Shown in pieces: positions 29,105 to 41,179 of a stretch of 64,000 nucleotides of DNA. A program made the position numbers and the translations under genes. The notes beneath the pieces were generated by a model, which had not been told where the DNA came from, searched no databases, and saw only the letters and a program-made list of their open reading frames with translations. Source of the DNA: Symsagittifera roscoffensis (Eukaryota; Xenacoelomorpha; Acoela; Convolutidae). The stretch is taken from the NCBI RefSeq assembly GCF_963678635.1, contig NC_087071.1, positions 29,872,141 through 29,936,140 on the forward strand, written 5' to 3'. The first letter of the stretch is position 1. The number at the start of each line of letters is the position of its first letter.

Positions 29105-29740
29105 CCTAGTCGAATCAAGTCTCTACCCTGGTCTACTCATTCAACGACCCTGGTCGACCTATGTAACAAGTTTAGCCGACTTATGTCTCGACTTTGGTCG
29201 ACCTTAATTTTCTGTCGACCTATGTTTTTGGGTTGATATTTCATTTTCGTTCGACCCATAAGGTCGATTCATAAATCGACCACCTCAATTAGACCACCAC
29301 CTCCAGAAAAATAATCTCTAGTAGATTAGCCTGACTGGATGACCTCTGTCTGGTCTCTCGAATGATTACAGACGTGAACTTCTTCGGCTTTAATCATTTA
29401 ACTTTATAGGCGACTTGAGTTTAAGGCAGACCCGGTTCGAGTTTTGCAATTTATGTTTCGACCGAGGCGTGTCAAACACATGTCCAAATTCGACCAAAAA
29501 TCCATAGTCGAGAAGGCCCTATAGTCGAACTTAAAGTCGAAACATAAAGGTGAGTCGGTTGAAAGATAAAGTCGAACACAAAGTCGAAACATAAAGTCAA
29601 CACAAAATAGAAACAAAAAGCCGAACAGAAAGTCGAAACATGAAGTCGAGCACAAACTTAAAGCACAGTTGAACGCAAAATCGAAACATAAAATCGAACC
29701 CAGAGAAAATTTCGCAAAAATTTGGTTTTATTGTCGGATT
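29105..29740. repeat. GTCGAA-rich degenerate array, block 1
   Basis: Short motifs of the type GTCGACC, GTCGAAACATAAA and AGTCGAACACAAA recur every 15-30 bp without a strict period. Frames on either strand are low-complexity products of the repeats. Confidence 0.7.
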
Positions 29741-29896
29741 TTTTTGCTTGCAAAATTGTTATACAGTTGCAACTATTATCTATTATCCAGTATACTATTA
29801 TCCAGTATAAATGTGTTTTTTAAAAGGCAGTTAGCTAGAACAGTATATTTGCTGATCATATACAGGATCGCTTCGAGAAGGCCTGCACATGGTCTC

Positions 29897-30165
29897 AAAA
29901 CATACATATATAAGTACATTCAAACATACATACTCACAGACATACAAAGATAATTACATGAAAAATATATTTATATACAAACATCCTTAATAAAAATACA
30001 TACATATATAAAAACAGGCATACTTTCATACATACACACATACATTCATACATACTTACATGCATACACACATACATTAAAACTTTGATACTAAAATCCA
30101 TAAATTCATACCTAAGTACTTCCTTAGAGACTCATATTCAAACACACACATATATTACAAAATGC
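29897..30165. repeat. CATA/TACA microsatellite
   Basis: Interrupted runs of ACATACAT and CATACATA units with TATATAA spacers. Confidence 0.8.
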
Positions 30166-30242
30166 TTACTGTGAATTTTTTCGAAATTCTTTTCAGTCGA
30201 AACTGTCAAAGTTCTTATCAGTCGAAAAAATTCGTCGGTCGA

Positions 30243-30500
30243 AACCTTTTTTCTCGGTCGAACTTGGTCGAAATGTTTTTCCTCGTCGAACTTGGTCGAA
30301 ATGTTTTTCCTCGGTCGAACTTGGTTGAAATGTTTTTCCTCTGTCGAACTTGGTCGAAATGTTTTTCCTCGGTCGAACGTGGTCGAAATGTTTTTCCTCG
30401 GTCGAACTTGGTCGAAATGTTTTTCCTTTGTCGAACTTGGTCGAAATGTTTTTCCTCGGTCGAACTTGGTCGAAATGTTTTTCCTCGGTCAAACTGGGTT
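30243..30500. repeat. 29-bp minisatellite
   Basis: The unit TCGGTCGAACTTGG plus TCGAAATGTTTTTCC is repeated about eight to nine times with few substitutions. Because 29 is not a multiple of three, all frames stay open and each translates to a cyclic 29-residue pattern (RNVFPRSNLVEMFFL...). The long frames on both strands here are therefore not genes. Confidence 0.9.
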
Positions 30501-31019
30501 GAAATAAATGTTCTTCCTTGGTCGAACAAAGGCGAAACATAGACAGTCTGGGTCGAGACGGTCGAAATATACCAATTTATGGTCGGTTCAGTCGAAACAT
30601 AAATTGCAAACCTCGACCCGGGGAACGAAACTCATTAGGAGTAACATGAAAGCGCTCGCCACAACAAATTTCATCTAATATGCGCTAACGTAGGTTTAAG
30701 GATACTATGTAATTTTGATCTAACCTAACTGATCTAGTTTTGTTGATTCATTGAAACGCTCTTTTTGCTGTTGTCGATCTTAATAGAAAATGTCCCCCCA
30801 ACACTCCCCTCACACGCACCACCTTTGACCCCCCGCAGAATTTACGCCACCTCCAAAATTTTTTTACGAGGAGGTAGGTGTGGGTGTGTGAGAGGGGAAT
30901 TGGGTTAGAATACCTGTGTTCATCAGAAAGGGGAATGAAAGATGGGCGTGTTCAACTTGGGTATTACATATGAGAAGTATTGGGTTTAAAGAGTGAGGGA
31001 TACAAATTTTCAAAAGTTA

Positions 31020-33390
31020 ACTGATTCGGTAAATTTCGACCATGATCAAGGTATACTTCGATCGTGCTCGACCGTGCTCAATGTATGTTTCGACCCTGCT
31101 CGACCAAGCTCGGCTTTCGATGTTTCGACTTTGCAGGTCGATCAAGTGCGATTGATATTCCGCGGTCGAGAAGCAATTTTGTGTCGAGCACAAATTCAAA
31201 ACATACCCGTACTAGGTCGAGAGATTCGAACCATACTCAATTTTGATCATGAAAGTCAAAACATAGGTCGAGAATGTCGAAAGATAGGTCGAACACAGTC
31301 GAAAACTAAATGATTTTGATCGATAAAGTCAAAACCAGGTCAAACACAGTCAAAACATACCCAAATTAGGTCAAGAGATCGAACCATTCCCAATTTTAGC
31401 CAAGTAAGTCGACACATAGGTTGAGAAAAGCGAAACATAGGTCAAACACAGTAAAAATTTACCTGATTTTGGTCGAGAAAGTCGAAACATAAGTTAAACA
31501 CAGTCGAAACTTACCTGGTTTTGATCGAGAAAGTCGAAAAGACGTCGAACACAGTCGCAACATACCCTAATCAGATCGAGAGACTCAAAACATTCCCAAT
31601 TTTGGTCAAGTAAGTCGAAACATAGGTCGAGAAAATGGAAACATAGGTCGAACACAGTCAAAACCTACCTGATTTTGGTCGAGAAAGTCTAGACATAGGT
31701 CAAACACAGTCGAAGCGTACCTGGTTTTGATCGAGATAATCATCGAAACAAGCCCTAATTAGATCGAACGCTTCAAAATTGCCCAGTTTTGGTGAAAAAA
31801 GTCAAAAAATAGGCCGAGAAAGTCGAAATCTAATTGATTTTGATCGAGAGAGTCAAAAAGAGGACGAACACAGTCAAAAAAAACCGAATTAGATCAAGCG
31901 CGTCAAAACATACCCAGTTTTGGTCAAGAGAAGCAAAACACAGGTCAAAAAAGTCAAAATATAGGCCGAACACAGTCGAAACTTACCTGATTTTAATCGA
32001 GAAACTCGAAAAATAGGTCGAACACAAGCTAAATGTTTTCAGGTTTCTAATTTTTTTTCAAGATCTTAGTTAAAATTTATTTGAACAAAAATGGGAATTG
32101 AGCAAAAAAAATCTGCTCAGAAAAGACCCTCGTGAGAATTGTACGACCCGCAACAATCAATTGAGGAGATTTGGTTACCGCAAAAATAAAAGTTTCAGAG
32201 AAAACTCTTTTTAGGTTGTGGAAGTCTAAGGTTTCATGCGGCAAGAAAAAGTAAATTGTCAAATATCATTTTTCACATCAATAGTTTCAGTCCAGATTAG
32301 TGAAGAAAATAAAAGCAAGATTTGGAGATTCAACTTGAAAAAGTAGTTCTCGAAGGAGGAATTTTGCATTTTACAGGTTTTTATTATTTATTTTTAATCA
32401 AAACATTATCACACTAAATCAACTGAACATCATGCATTATAACTTTTTGTCAATTTGCTCGGGCTATTTTATAGTCGAGAAGGTCTAGACATAGGTCGAG
32501 CTCAGTCGAACATAGATCTAGCGCAGTCAAAACATAGGTTGATCGCAGTCGAAACAATTGTCAAGCACTGTCGAAACATAGTCGAGCTGATTTTTTGTTT
32601 TTAAATTTTGGTACCATTTCCACAAATCGACTGTCTGAAATTAATAATGGTCAAAAACTTTATAAAAGGGCAAAGGAAACTGACTCACTATCTGAGCTAT
32701 TTGATTGGTAGTGAAAACTATAAATTTTTAAATAAAAAAATTGAAATTTTAGTTGAAAAATCTGAAAAAAAAAAATCAAATGTGTTTTCACTGAGAGACC
32801 AAAAAAAATCTTAGAACATTTTTTGGAGCAACCGCAGCCGACAATAAAACTAGTTAAGCTAGAAGGTTTTTTATTGCCCAGAAAGTCGAGACGGTCGAAA
32901 CGTATCCACTTTTTGCCGAGAAAGTGAAAAGAAATCTATGCGGGGTTGAACAAATAAACGTTTTAAATATGTCGGTCGAGACAGTCGAAAAAGTCAAAAC
33001 ATACCTGAATTGAACCGAACAAACTGAAAGTCAGAACATATCCGAACTCGGCGGAGATTATCGAAGCATATGCAGTTGGGTCGAACAGCATTGAGCTTAC
33101 TTTTTTGAGATCGAGAACACACCTGAATTTGCTTAATATTGTTGAAACATCTGGAAAAGTGCTCGAGTTGGTCAAAAGTTAGCAAAATTTGGTCAACACA
33201 GTCAAAACATGATTCAACGAGGCTCGTAGATCAATCAGGGTCCATGCATTAGTCGATCAAGGGCCAACCACGGTCGACAGTATCGATATATGAGTCACCA
33301 CGGTAATTAATTGAGTCGAGCACGTCGATACGTGAGTCGACCAGGGTCGACCACGCTCGGCGGTATCAAAACATTTGTCGACCTGCGACC
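31020..33390. repeat. GTCGAAACATAGGTCGA degenerate arrays, block 2
   Basis: Hundreds of bases of GTCGAAACATAGGTCGAAC-type motifs with variable spacers, dense at 31060-32030, sparser at 32470-32590 and 32880-33380. Interspersed non-repeat AT-rich sequence suggests decay. No gene is supported. Confidence 0.75.
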
Positions 33391-35335
33391 TCCAATTATA
33401 TCAATTTTTTCAATCTAATTTTTTAAATTCTTCATATTACTTTTCGGTTCAACGAATCACAAATTGTTCGCCACGAAACAAACAAATCAAAGTTTTCCGT
33501 AGTGTATAGAAAATGGCTCATTCAAAAAAGTCATCATTTGAAATTATTATGCTGTCATTTTGGTGAAAACCAAAAAACAACAAAAACAAAAAATTATCAT
33601 TGACAATCATATAAAAAGAAAAATATGAAGTTTAAATCGTAATTGTCTAAATGATAAGACAACTGGAAAAATATTTTTTCAATCAACTCATAAGAGTAGA
33701 AAATTTTTTCCAAAGTGTTGAATTCAATACAAAAAACGCTTATGAAACAACTTCCAGACAATTTTTATAATTGTTTTGAGGTTTTTTAAAATCAAAATTG
33801 TGGTCTTTTTGGCAGCTGTGAAGCTTTCTGATCAACATAATATGATTCATGAATCCAGGCAAATAAGTATGCAACGCATTTCTATGCTAAGCATTTCTCC
33901 ATCTAATTATTTTGAATCAGTTTAACACAATTTTGTATTAGTAAAGAGCCCTTTAGTTGTCAAAAAGACGAACTGAATTTTTGTCGACAAGAAGTTTATG
34001 ATACAATTTTCAGTTATGAAAAAACGTATGTAAGCTTTTTTCCCTCAATACACTCCAAAATTAGAAAAAAAATTTAGTTCTTTTATTTTTTCTATTGAAG
34101 AATTATTTTTATGCTCAAACCAACATTCCTAAAATGAAAACGATGCATGCAAAACTGTAATTGCTTAATGTTTGCATGCAAACTTTTAGTTTTTTTTTCT
34201 TAAGTGGTCCATGCTCCCTTTTTCTCACAAAAGTTGAAATGAGTGTTTTATATGAACCAGCAATTATAATGTTTTGTTTATTATGGCAAGATGAATTTAG
34301 TTTTGGCAAAAAACTTTCTAAATTTCTCTAACACAGATTTTTCAAAAAGAGAAGCTTTCTTGCCAAATACAATAAGATACATTTTTTTTGTAAGTCTGTG
34401 TAATTTTCAAAAATTTAATTTATCTGTGAAAGAACGCCACCTCATCCTTGTTTATTGTCTCTTCGGCCAAACACAAAAATGCGGAGTGAACCTCAAAAGA
34501 ATAAACTTTCCTTTATACTACGGAACTATATTGTACTTTAATTAATTTGGTTCCCACCATTGCGATTTTGTATTCGGCTGTGTTTTAGTTTTTTCTTTTT
34601 GTTCTCCACGCAAATTCAGGTACCACAAAAAATCATCGGAATTTGTCAAGTTTCATACCATATTACAGCCTTTTTAGTCGTGATTCGAACGACATTTAAA
34701 TCTTGAAACAAATTTCTCAGCGGCAATCAAAAACTTCAAATTTTTTCTTATTTCTGCAAAAAAAAATGCAGAAAAAATTTTTAAAATATTTAATTTCTTT
34801 TTTTTTCGTTTTTTGGTCATTTACTAGAAATTGTTTTTCAATTGGCCTTTTTGGCTATAACTGTTGAATATCCCAAACTTTTTTCCCGCTCAAATCTTAC
34901 TATCACACCACACAGGAAAAAAACGGCACTAATTTGACAAAAAAAATTGTTTGCACATTAACCGGCTTTCATAGTTCGATATTCGATTTTGTAATTTGTT
35001 TGAGTTTCACTTTATATGTTTGTGCTTTTGTCAAAAACACAATAATCAAGGATTTTCTCATAGACGAAAACCCACAAAACTACAAAATCGGTTATAGAAA
35101 AATAATTATCAAACAATTTCATAGTGTAGAAGAGTCTATCAGTTGTTTTTTAAGCCAGTTTTTTTCTCTGTTCCATTTTCATTCCCTTCTTTTCGTAGAT
35201 ATTTTTGTACAATTGTTTTATGGTAAAGAAATTTCCATAAATACTGAGTTTTGAAAAATGAAGTATTAATGACCATTTGAAAATTGTCCTTCAAAACTTT
35301 CCTTTCACATGTGTCTATTTTCCTTCTCCAAACAG
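33391..35335. other. AT-rich DNA with a dispersed repeat
   Basis: No gene is seen. The part from about 34550 to 34760 (CACCATTGCGATTTTGTATT... GTCGTGATTCGAACG) resembles 54700-54880 in the same orientation at moderate identity, so both are members of a dispersed repeat family. Confidence 0.45.
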
Positions 35336-35541
35336 ACCACGGTAACAAGTTTGCCGAAGACTACATCAAGAAACAGTCCCCGGAGGCTGGTGTCGATCGG
35401 TACCATCCCTTCTTATTTGTGTTGATGCCTTCAAATACTCGAAAATACTTCACGCATGAAGAACTGAGGGCGCTCAAAATAAACCAGAACCGGCTCATCA
35501 CTATGCGAGATTTACATTACTTGATTGCAAAATTCTGGAAA
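35336..35541 (+). CDS. DUF229 (sulfatase-like) gene, next exon, cut by the gap
   Basis: After acceptor TTTCCTTCTCCAAACAG the frame reads (S)DHGNKFAEDYIKK, RYHPFLFVLMPSNTRKYF, EELRALKINQNRLITMRDLH and YLIAKFWK. This matches the C-terminal part of DUF229 proteins: SDHG with glycine and basic residue, a 'PFL' strand, then N-x-x-R-L-x-T-x-x-D-x-H. The domain is complete in pattern with no stop, so the host gene may be functional. The exon runs into the N gap, and its end and the rest of the gene are not in the visible sequence. Confidence 0.8.
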
Positions 35542-35741
35542 NNNNNNNNNNNNNNNNNNNNNNNNNNNNNNNNNNNNNNNNNNNNNNNNNNNNNNNNNNN
35601 NNNNNNNNNNNNNNNNNNNNNNNNNNNNNNNNNNNNNNNNNNNNNNNNNNNNNNNNNNNNNNNNNNNNNNNNNNNNNNNNNNNNNNNNNNNNNNNNNNNN
35701 NNNNNNNNNNNNNNNNNNNNNNNNNNNNNNNNNNNNNNNNN
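35542..35741. other. Assembly gap of 200 N
   Basis: A run of N of round length, presumably a nominal-size scaffold gap. Linkage between the DUF229 exon and the sequence after 35742 depends on scaffolding. Confidence 1.
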
Positions 35742-36560
35742 GAAGATGATCTAAGCGGACACATTGTTTAACTTAAAACAAATATGGAGGCCATACTCGT
35801 GATAGCGGATTCGGAAAGCTCAAAGTCACTTTAATTGAAAAAACAGCACTCCGTTTACAGAAAAAACGACAAATCAACAATATTCAAAAATATCCCTCCA
35901 TAAGACGCGGCAAGAAACCTGGCATGTTACAATGGCAATTTTTTCAATCCCAAGGGAAGACTAATCATCGCAATATGATCCGGAGGCCAGTCAAAACAAT
36001 CAACACCATTCATTAAAGTGGATGAGCAAAAAGTAAATATAATATAGAGAAACCTACTCCCATGAAACAGAAAAGGATTAATTCAAGAAAAACCAAAATA
36101 ATATCAGGATGCTAAGTATACGAAAAACGGAAGAATCAAACCCCATAACGAAACAGTGGGTTGAAACCATTGCAAACAATTCAAACAATTGTGTATACGA
36201 ATAGCAAAATCACAAACCACGTAAAGTGAACACAAATCATAAAAGAAGCAACTTCTATTCAGCGAAAAGGACGCCTATTTCCAATACATTGAAAGGAAGA
36301 CTTGAGAAAAATCTCTACAAATTAATTGATGAAAAACACATCACCGAATTGATTAATGTTGTGACAAATAGTTTATCAGTCCAATCTTAATAACCGTAAA
36401 AAAAGATTGTACAGTCAAATTGACACTAGATTCTAAACAGATTACAAATTCATCAATAAAAATAAATACCAAATGCCAAACATAGATCTCCTCCTGGACA
36501 ATATTGCACAAATGGTAAAATCAGATAAAAGTTAGTAGAACTTATTCCCCCACGCTCAAT
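35742..36560 (+). pseudogene. Decayed Ty3/gypsy pol fragment (RT start)
   Basis: At about 36290-36545, two shifting plus frames give pieces that match the start of a gypsy RT: ITVKKDCTVKLTLDSKQI followed by KYQMPNIDLLLDNIAQMV. Stops and frameshifts are frequent. The stretch before it (35750-36280) has the A-rich composition of the same element's upstream coding sequence, but I cannot assign domains. Confidence 0.65.
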
Positions 36561-37089
36561 ATATGATAGGCATACTCACAAATCTTGGACAAACGTACTA
36601 GAGAGCAATGCATTATGGCCAATTCGGAACAATTGAAGTGCGATATGTTCCGCGCTTTCAGCGCGTAAGTGGAAATTTTATCCGTCTTAGAAAGCGTTTT
36701 ATATGGGTCGAATCAGGCTATTCGTAAGAATTGCTACTTTATTAGGAGCAAAATCGACTGTTTGTAGTTTATGTGGCTCATCATTTTTTGAAGGCGAAAA
36801 CTGCTCCATGAAAAGTAGTCGGCCTATTGAACTTCAAAGATTTTGTTAAAAAATTTATTTTGGTCGGCAAAGTTTGTTTGATTACAAAAACCGACCCATA
36901 ATTACATTCAAAGCATACAACAAAACTACGAATATCAAAACCAAGCCATGAATGTTTCTAATTGCTTTTCAAAGCGTCTGAAGTATCATTATTCTGAAAA
37001 AGATAAATTTTTGAACAGTTTTCCGACAGAAATTACACGTAGCATTCGGCGCCGGTCGCAAATACATCTGAGTAAAACCACTTTGATCT
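36561..37089. other. No gene seen
   Basis: AT-rich sequence between two decayed gypsy fragments; neither strand shows a supported frame. Confidence 0.4.
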
Positions 37090-37092
37090 CAG

Positions 37093-37843
37093 TTAAAAAC
37101 ACTTTCGATCCGCTCCTCCGCCGCCTCTGTCGTTCCCTCTACCAAATCCACGTCCGCGCCGTTGGAATGGTTGACGATAGCCACCTCGAATGGCGCTTAT
37201 TGGCTCTTTTTTTAATCTGCAATGCCCCGCTGGTGCCGCTGCCAAGACCGCCTCCAGAAACCTTATACGTTTTGGCGTATTTGTCTCCCGCTGGTACGAC
37301 GAAGCAATTCGGTAGACCTCATCTGGTGTCTTAGTTGAACGACAGAGTTCCGTTTGTGCTTCTTTATTCGACATGTTTACTATAAATACGTCACACAAAA
37401 TGCATCGCTCGATAGCTCCCAACGCACACCTAGCCGCTAATCGACTCAATACTGAGTGAAATGTTTCCTGCGTCTCCCCTTCACGTTGTTTCCGAGATAG
37501 CAGTAAAACGTTTCGAAAGTTTCATTTCTCTTTTTCTTGAAAACACTTTCAAGTTTGTCCAAAACCCTAGGATATCAGGTAACCGCCAGATCCAAATGGG
37601 GTTTCCGATTGTGAAGCTCATCCTGTCCTCGTTCCCCCAAACAAAGATACAGGTTAGAAATCAAAGTAAGGTTACGCCTTCAGACGGTTTTTTCCCATTC
37701 ACCTCCTCCGGTAGATCCGCAATTTGCGTCCCGTTCAACTCCGATTGAATTAAAATGCCGTCGGATTGAATGAATGTTTCGCTATCACTCCCCTTGTAAA
37801 ACGAGTAATCCACTGCTCCCACAGCATTGGTGCTTCCGTGCAT
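37093..37843 (-). pseudogene. Decayed gypsy-type Gag fragment
   Basis: The minus strand gives, in order, a leader part (MHGSTNAVGAVDYS, 37843 down), a broken middle (FLEISKN... KLSKRFTAISETT), then LAARCALGAIERCILCDVFI, SNKEAQTELCRSTKTPDEVY and RRGRGFGRGNDRGGGG ending at KCF. This is the C-terminal capsid part and the glycine/arginine-rich linker before a zinc knuckle of Ty3/gypsy Gag. It contains stops and frameshifts and is cut before the zinc knuckle. GC content is visibly higher than around it, suggesting a later arrival than the surrounding AT-rich remains. Confidence 0.7.
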
Positions 37844-37849
37844 TTACTA

Positions 37850-38958
37850 GACCAGAACGCCGTAATTCCGAGTGGATTTTTCCCGTCCCTGCGCTGTATC
37901 CTGCTTGCTGCGCCATGTGAAAAACGCAGATTTCAATACTGTAAGTTTCCAACGATAATGAATGACTGAACTCTTAATTCAAAAGATACTTCAACTGTTT
38001 TAGATGTCAAGTGTACGCGACAACACACCTGGCAGGTACTAATCAAAACCGCACCAAGGACTTGGCCAGCACCAATGGCTCTAAATGAACTCAATATATA
38101 AACTGAATGAACTGAATGAACTGTATATATATGACATGTGTTTACGCTATTAGTTAATAGAAACTATCGTCTGAAATATTTATCAGAAGTTGGCCAAACT
38201 GGCAGGTTTTTGAAGATTTAGTTTTTTTTCGTAAAACTGTTGAATTTATGTTCTTGTTGAAATGCTTCAAATCTTGAGCACGCAGGACTAAAATTTTTAC
38301 ATATGAAGTTTGCCCCTAAGAAAAAAACCAACCCGAACACAATTATTCTGCTTTTTTCTTCGAACCCCGGAATAAATTACTCAATCGAGAGTTGTTTGAC
38401 AAATTAGCCATCCGGTTTTTGGTTGAACAGCTAGAAGTTTAACTAGAAGATGTTGCGCGTGAATTGCATTTCATATAAGCTCTCCACGAGCTCTCAATAT
38501 TTCTGACTTCAAGTATGGAAAGAGAACTTGGACATCTGCAATACGCGACTAGAGTGTTCCTCGATATGTTGATACTATGCCACTTTTGTTCAAGTTCCTG
38601 TTTGAGTCTTTTTCGTTAAACCCCGTTTTATGATTTTTCTCGCCATATTTTGCTCACGTGGTTTTTGTGATCGATTTATGCATCGATCGTAACGGTCGAA
38701 TGAGATCTGATTATCGGCCAAGTATACAGATCGACAAAAAAATTTAAGGCCGACCAAAATTGATATGTAGGTCTACTAGAGTAATGATATTTAGGGCATT
38801 GAAAAATTACCTGATGCTGCTGTTTTGAAAAAAAGTTAAAATTTACAGAGCAGAATTCGACTGCTAATGAGGAGCGACCTGGAAGGTTATCATGGTATAG
38901 CCTCCAATAGTGCCGCGTTTGTGGCTATCAGTGGCAATAAAGCTAGCCGCAATTCAAT
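37850..38958. other. No gene seen
   Basis: Mixed unique-looking sequence with no supported frame or recognised repeat. Confidence 0.4.
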
Positions 38959-39213
38959 TTAAAAACATAAGAAACAATCTTTGATTAGGAATTGCGAGGG
39001 TTTAACGGAAACATGTCCCTGTTTCTTGTCCTCGGACGCGTCGGTCGGAACCCTATCTGGGTGACATCCAAGTGATTTCAGTCTGAACTGTTTCGAAACA
39101 AGAGACTCTCGTAACTTTTTTAATAGGCCGTTTGGAAGAATGATATCTAGGACTAACATAGCTTCAACCACAGCTATCACTTGGTCATAACATTCTAGTC
39201 TTGGTTGTCGCAA
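38959..39213 (-). pseudogene. J-domain-like fragment (DNAJC9-like)
   Basis: The minus-strand frame includes LVSKQFRLKSLGCHPDRVPTD followed by ASEDKKQ. The order 'K-x-x-x-R-L-x-S-L-x-x-H-P-D-R-V' with an acidic 'D-A-S-E-D-K-K' loop is that of a J-domain, and HPDRV rather than HPDK is typical of the DNAJC9 group. Sequence before and after does not continue the domain well, so it is either one exon or a broken retrocopy. Confidence 0.5.
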
Positions 39214-39519
39214 AAATGAAGGGAGCAGTTCGTTAATTAGCAGTTTGTTAATTGGACTTCTAGGAGATCTCCGCGCACTATAAAAAAAGAATAATCTGTT
39301 AGGTTGTCTTATAAACGGATTTTTTAAACTCTAAAATATACACAAAACCATTTATGCAAAAAAAAGTTTTCAGGTGTCTGAGATAAAAACAATTTTTTTT
39401 CATCAAATTATCAGTTCAGTGAACAATAACTTGCTAAACTTTCTCTTATTTAGTGCCCATACCCAGGGGATTTTCTGTGCAAGATCTGTAATACTTTACT
39501 TCTTACATTAGTTGACTCT

Positions 39520-40205
39520 CAGATCTGAAATTCTTTTTTTTTCTATCTGAATAAAAATTTGGAAGTTATAACCTTGGAGAACAAAAAACTTAGATCTCAA
39601 ATTAGATCTGAGAAACCTTTGGTTAAATTACAATTCATGCATTTCGAGCAAACAATTGAATTTTCTTGATGTTTCTGCAATACACAATGATGTTTAGATT
39701 AACTAGCGGTAAAAAAACTTCCTTATAATTTCACAAATTGTTTTTTTAAAACTAAATTTCTTGTTCAACTGTGATAAAATGTTTTAATAAGCTGTTAAAA
39801 CACATCAAGTTTATCAGTATCATGCGCTATTGGTGTGTTTTCAATGATTACCTCTTGCTTCGGGAAATATAATTCGGCAGTCTCTCATTGGAGACTTTGC
39901 TGAGTAGCTTCTGGTAGCTAGCAGAATCTGCCAGATACAAGGGTATCAAAATAGCAAAAATTGAGTCAGAATCAGTGATTTTCCAGATATGAAATAACCA
40001 AGCAAACGAATTGTCAGATCTGAAATAGATTTTTTCGGATCTGAAAAAACCAAGAAAAACAAAATTTCAGATCTGAAATTAGATATGAACTGGTCCATCT
40101 TTAAAGTTTGCAAGCGATATTTAAACATTTCAATACCCATTTCAGATCTGAATTTCAGGTCTAAGAAAGTTTATTTCAGATCTGAATTAATTCAGATCTG
40201 AGTTA
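39520..40205. repeat. Cluster of CAGATCTGAAAT palindromic motifs
   Basis: The word TCAGATCTGA, itself a perfect 10-bp palindrome, and shorter AGATCTGA forms occur at least a dozen times, densest at 40010-40205. Spacing is irregular. Confidence 0.7.
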
Positions 40206-40249
40206 TGGGTGGTAACAGAGCCAAATAAGCATGAACATGCAATTGTTTG

Positions 40250-40690
40250 CGTTTTCTAGGGGGAAGTAAAATAGTGCCGAAGTATAACAGTGCCGAAATG
40301 TGAAATGTTGTTCAACAATGCCGAAAATTATTTTACATACTGTTTTTACTCATCTCAAGTCTCTGACATGAAAAATAGTTTAATAAGTCGGAAGTTGAAA
40401 AGACACAATTGGCCATTTTAACTGCTGTCGCTTTTTAAACAAACAAAAGTTCTCGCAGTTTTGCCGCGCGGTGCCGCACGTTTTTCTGAACAAACAATTA
40501 ACTCAATTAAATGTCAGTTTTTCTTTTCGGTTTAGCTCTCAAAACAAAACAAAATTCGAGGAAAATTGCCAATAAATCATAAACAGAAAACAAAAGTTTT
40601 TAAAAAATCATCAACTTTCGGCATTGTTGAACAGATTTTCAGTTTCAGCACTGTTGTTTTCGAGCACTGTTGAACGCCCTCATTTCTAGT
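40250..40690. mobile_element. Small foldback/MITE-like element
   Basis: The left end carries AGTGCCGAA-type motifs twice and TTGTTCAACAATGCCGAAA; the right end carries the inverted forms TTTCGGCATTGTTGAACA and twice AGCACTGTTG. The interior is AT-rich without a frame. TTCTAG occurs just outside both ends (about 40253 and 40686) and may be a target duplication. Confidence 0.6.
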
Positions 40691-41179
40691 GCTAATGCAT
40701 CTGAAATAATTTGATTAATTTCGGAGTTTGATATGAGTTCAACTCGGGTACGGTGATATCAGTGAGGGAACATTTGTTTGTTTGAAGATGTTCTATTTAC
40801 AGCTATTTTGAAAATAGTAGGAAAAAAGTTTTGAAGTGGCAACACAAAAACAGTCCCTAACCCGTTCAACCCAACCTACCTACCCTGAAGTCATTCATGG
40901 GGAGAACATATTTTTTTTTCATTCGATTATTTTTGGGAACAGCCTAACTTGGTTCAAACTACAACTGTCTCATGAAAAAACTATTACGAAAGTTAATTTA
41001 ATTCATTAACCGCGTAAAATTACATTCCGAGGCCCAAGTGAAGGATAGTCCGTCATCTATCAACCAAGTGAGAGTCTCCCAGCTAGCCATGTAATAATAT
41101 TGGAAAGTAATTCTGTTTATTAAATTCTACTTTTGTACAGACGCGCAGTTTATATTATCATAAAAAAATTTTCCTTAAA

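Larger units (their letters stand above)
27443..35335 (+). other. Putative 7.9-kb intron of the DUF229 gene
   Basis: Defined by the phase-matched exons on either side: donor GTCGCG, acceptor TTTCCTTCTCCAAACAG. It is filled with repeats: a dead LINE RT, GTCGA-type arrays, CATA microsatellite, and a dispersed repeat near 34550. At 27940-27980 a 12-bp unit (AAAGAAGCCAAA) is repeated. I see no other gene inside. Confidence 0.55.

Noticed and set aside
30162..30542. Overlapping frames over 100 codons on both strands
   Set aside because: Produced by a 29-bp tandem repeat whose period leaves every frame open.
29105..33390. CRISPR-like array
   Set aside because: Repeats are irregular, degenerate and without unique spacers of constant length, in a eukaryotic context with no cas genes.
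34934..35254. 106-codon plus frame before the second DUF229 exon
   Set aside because: Hydrophobic and lysine-rich without family resemblance, and it would lie within the intron predicted by the phase-matched exons.
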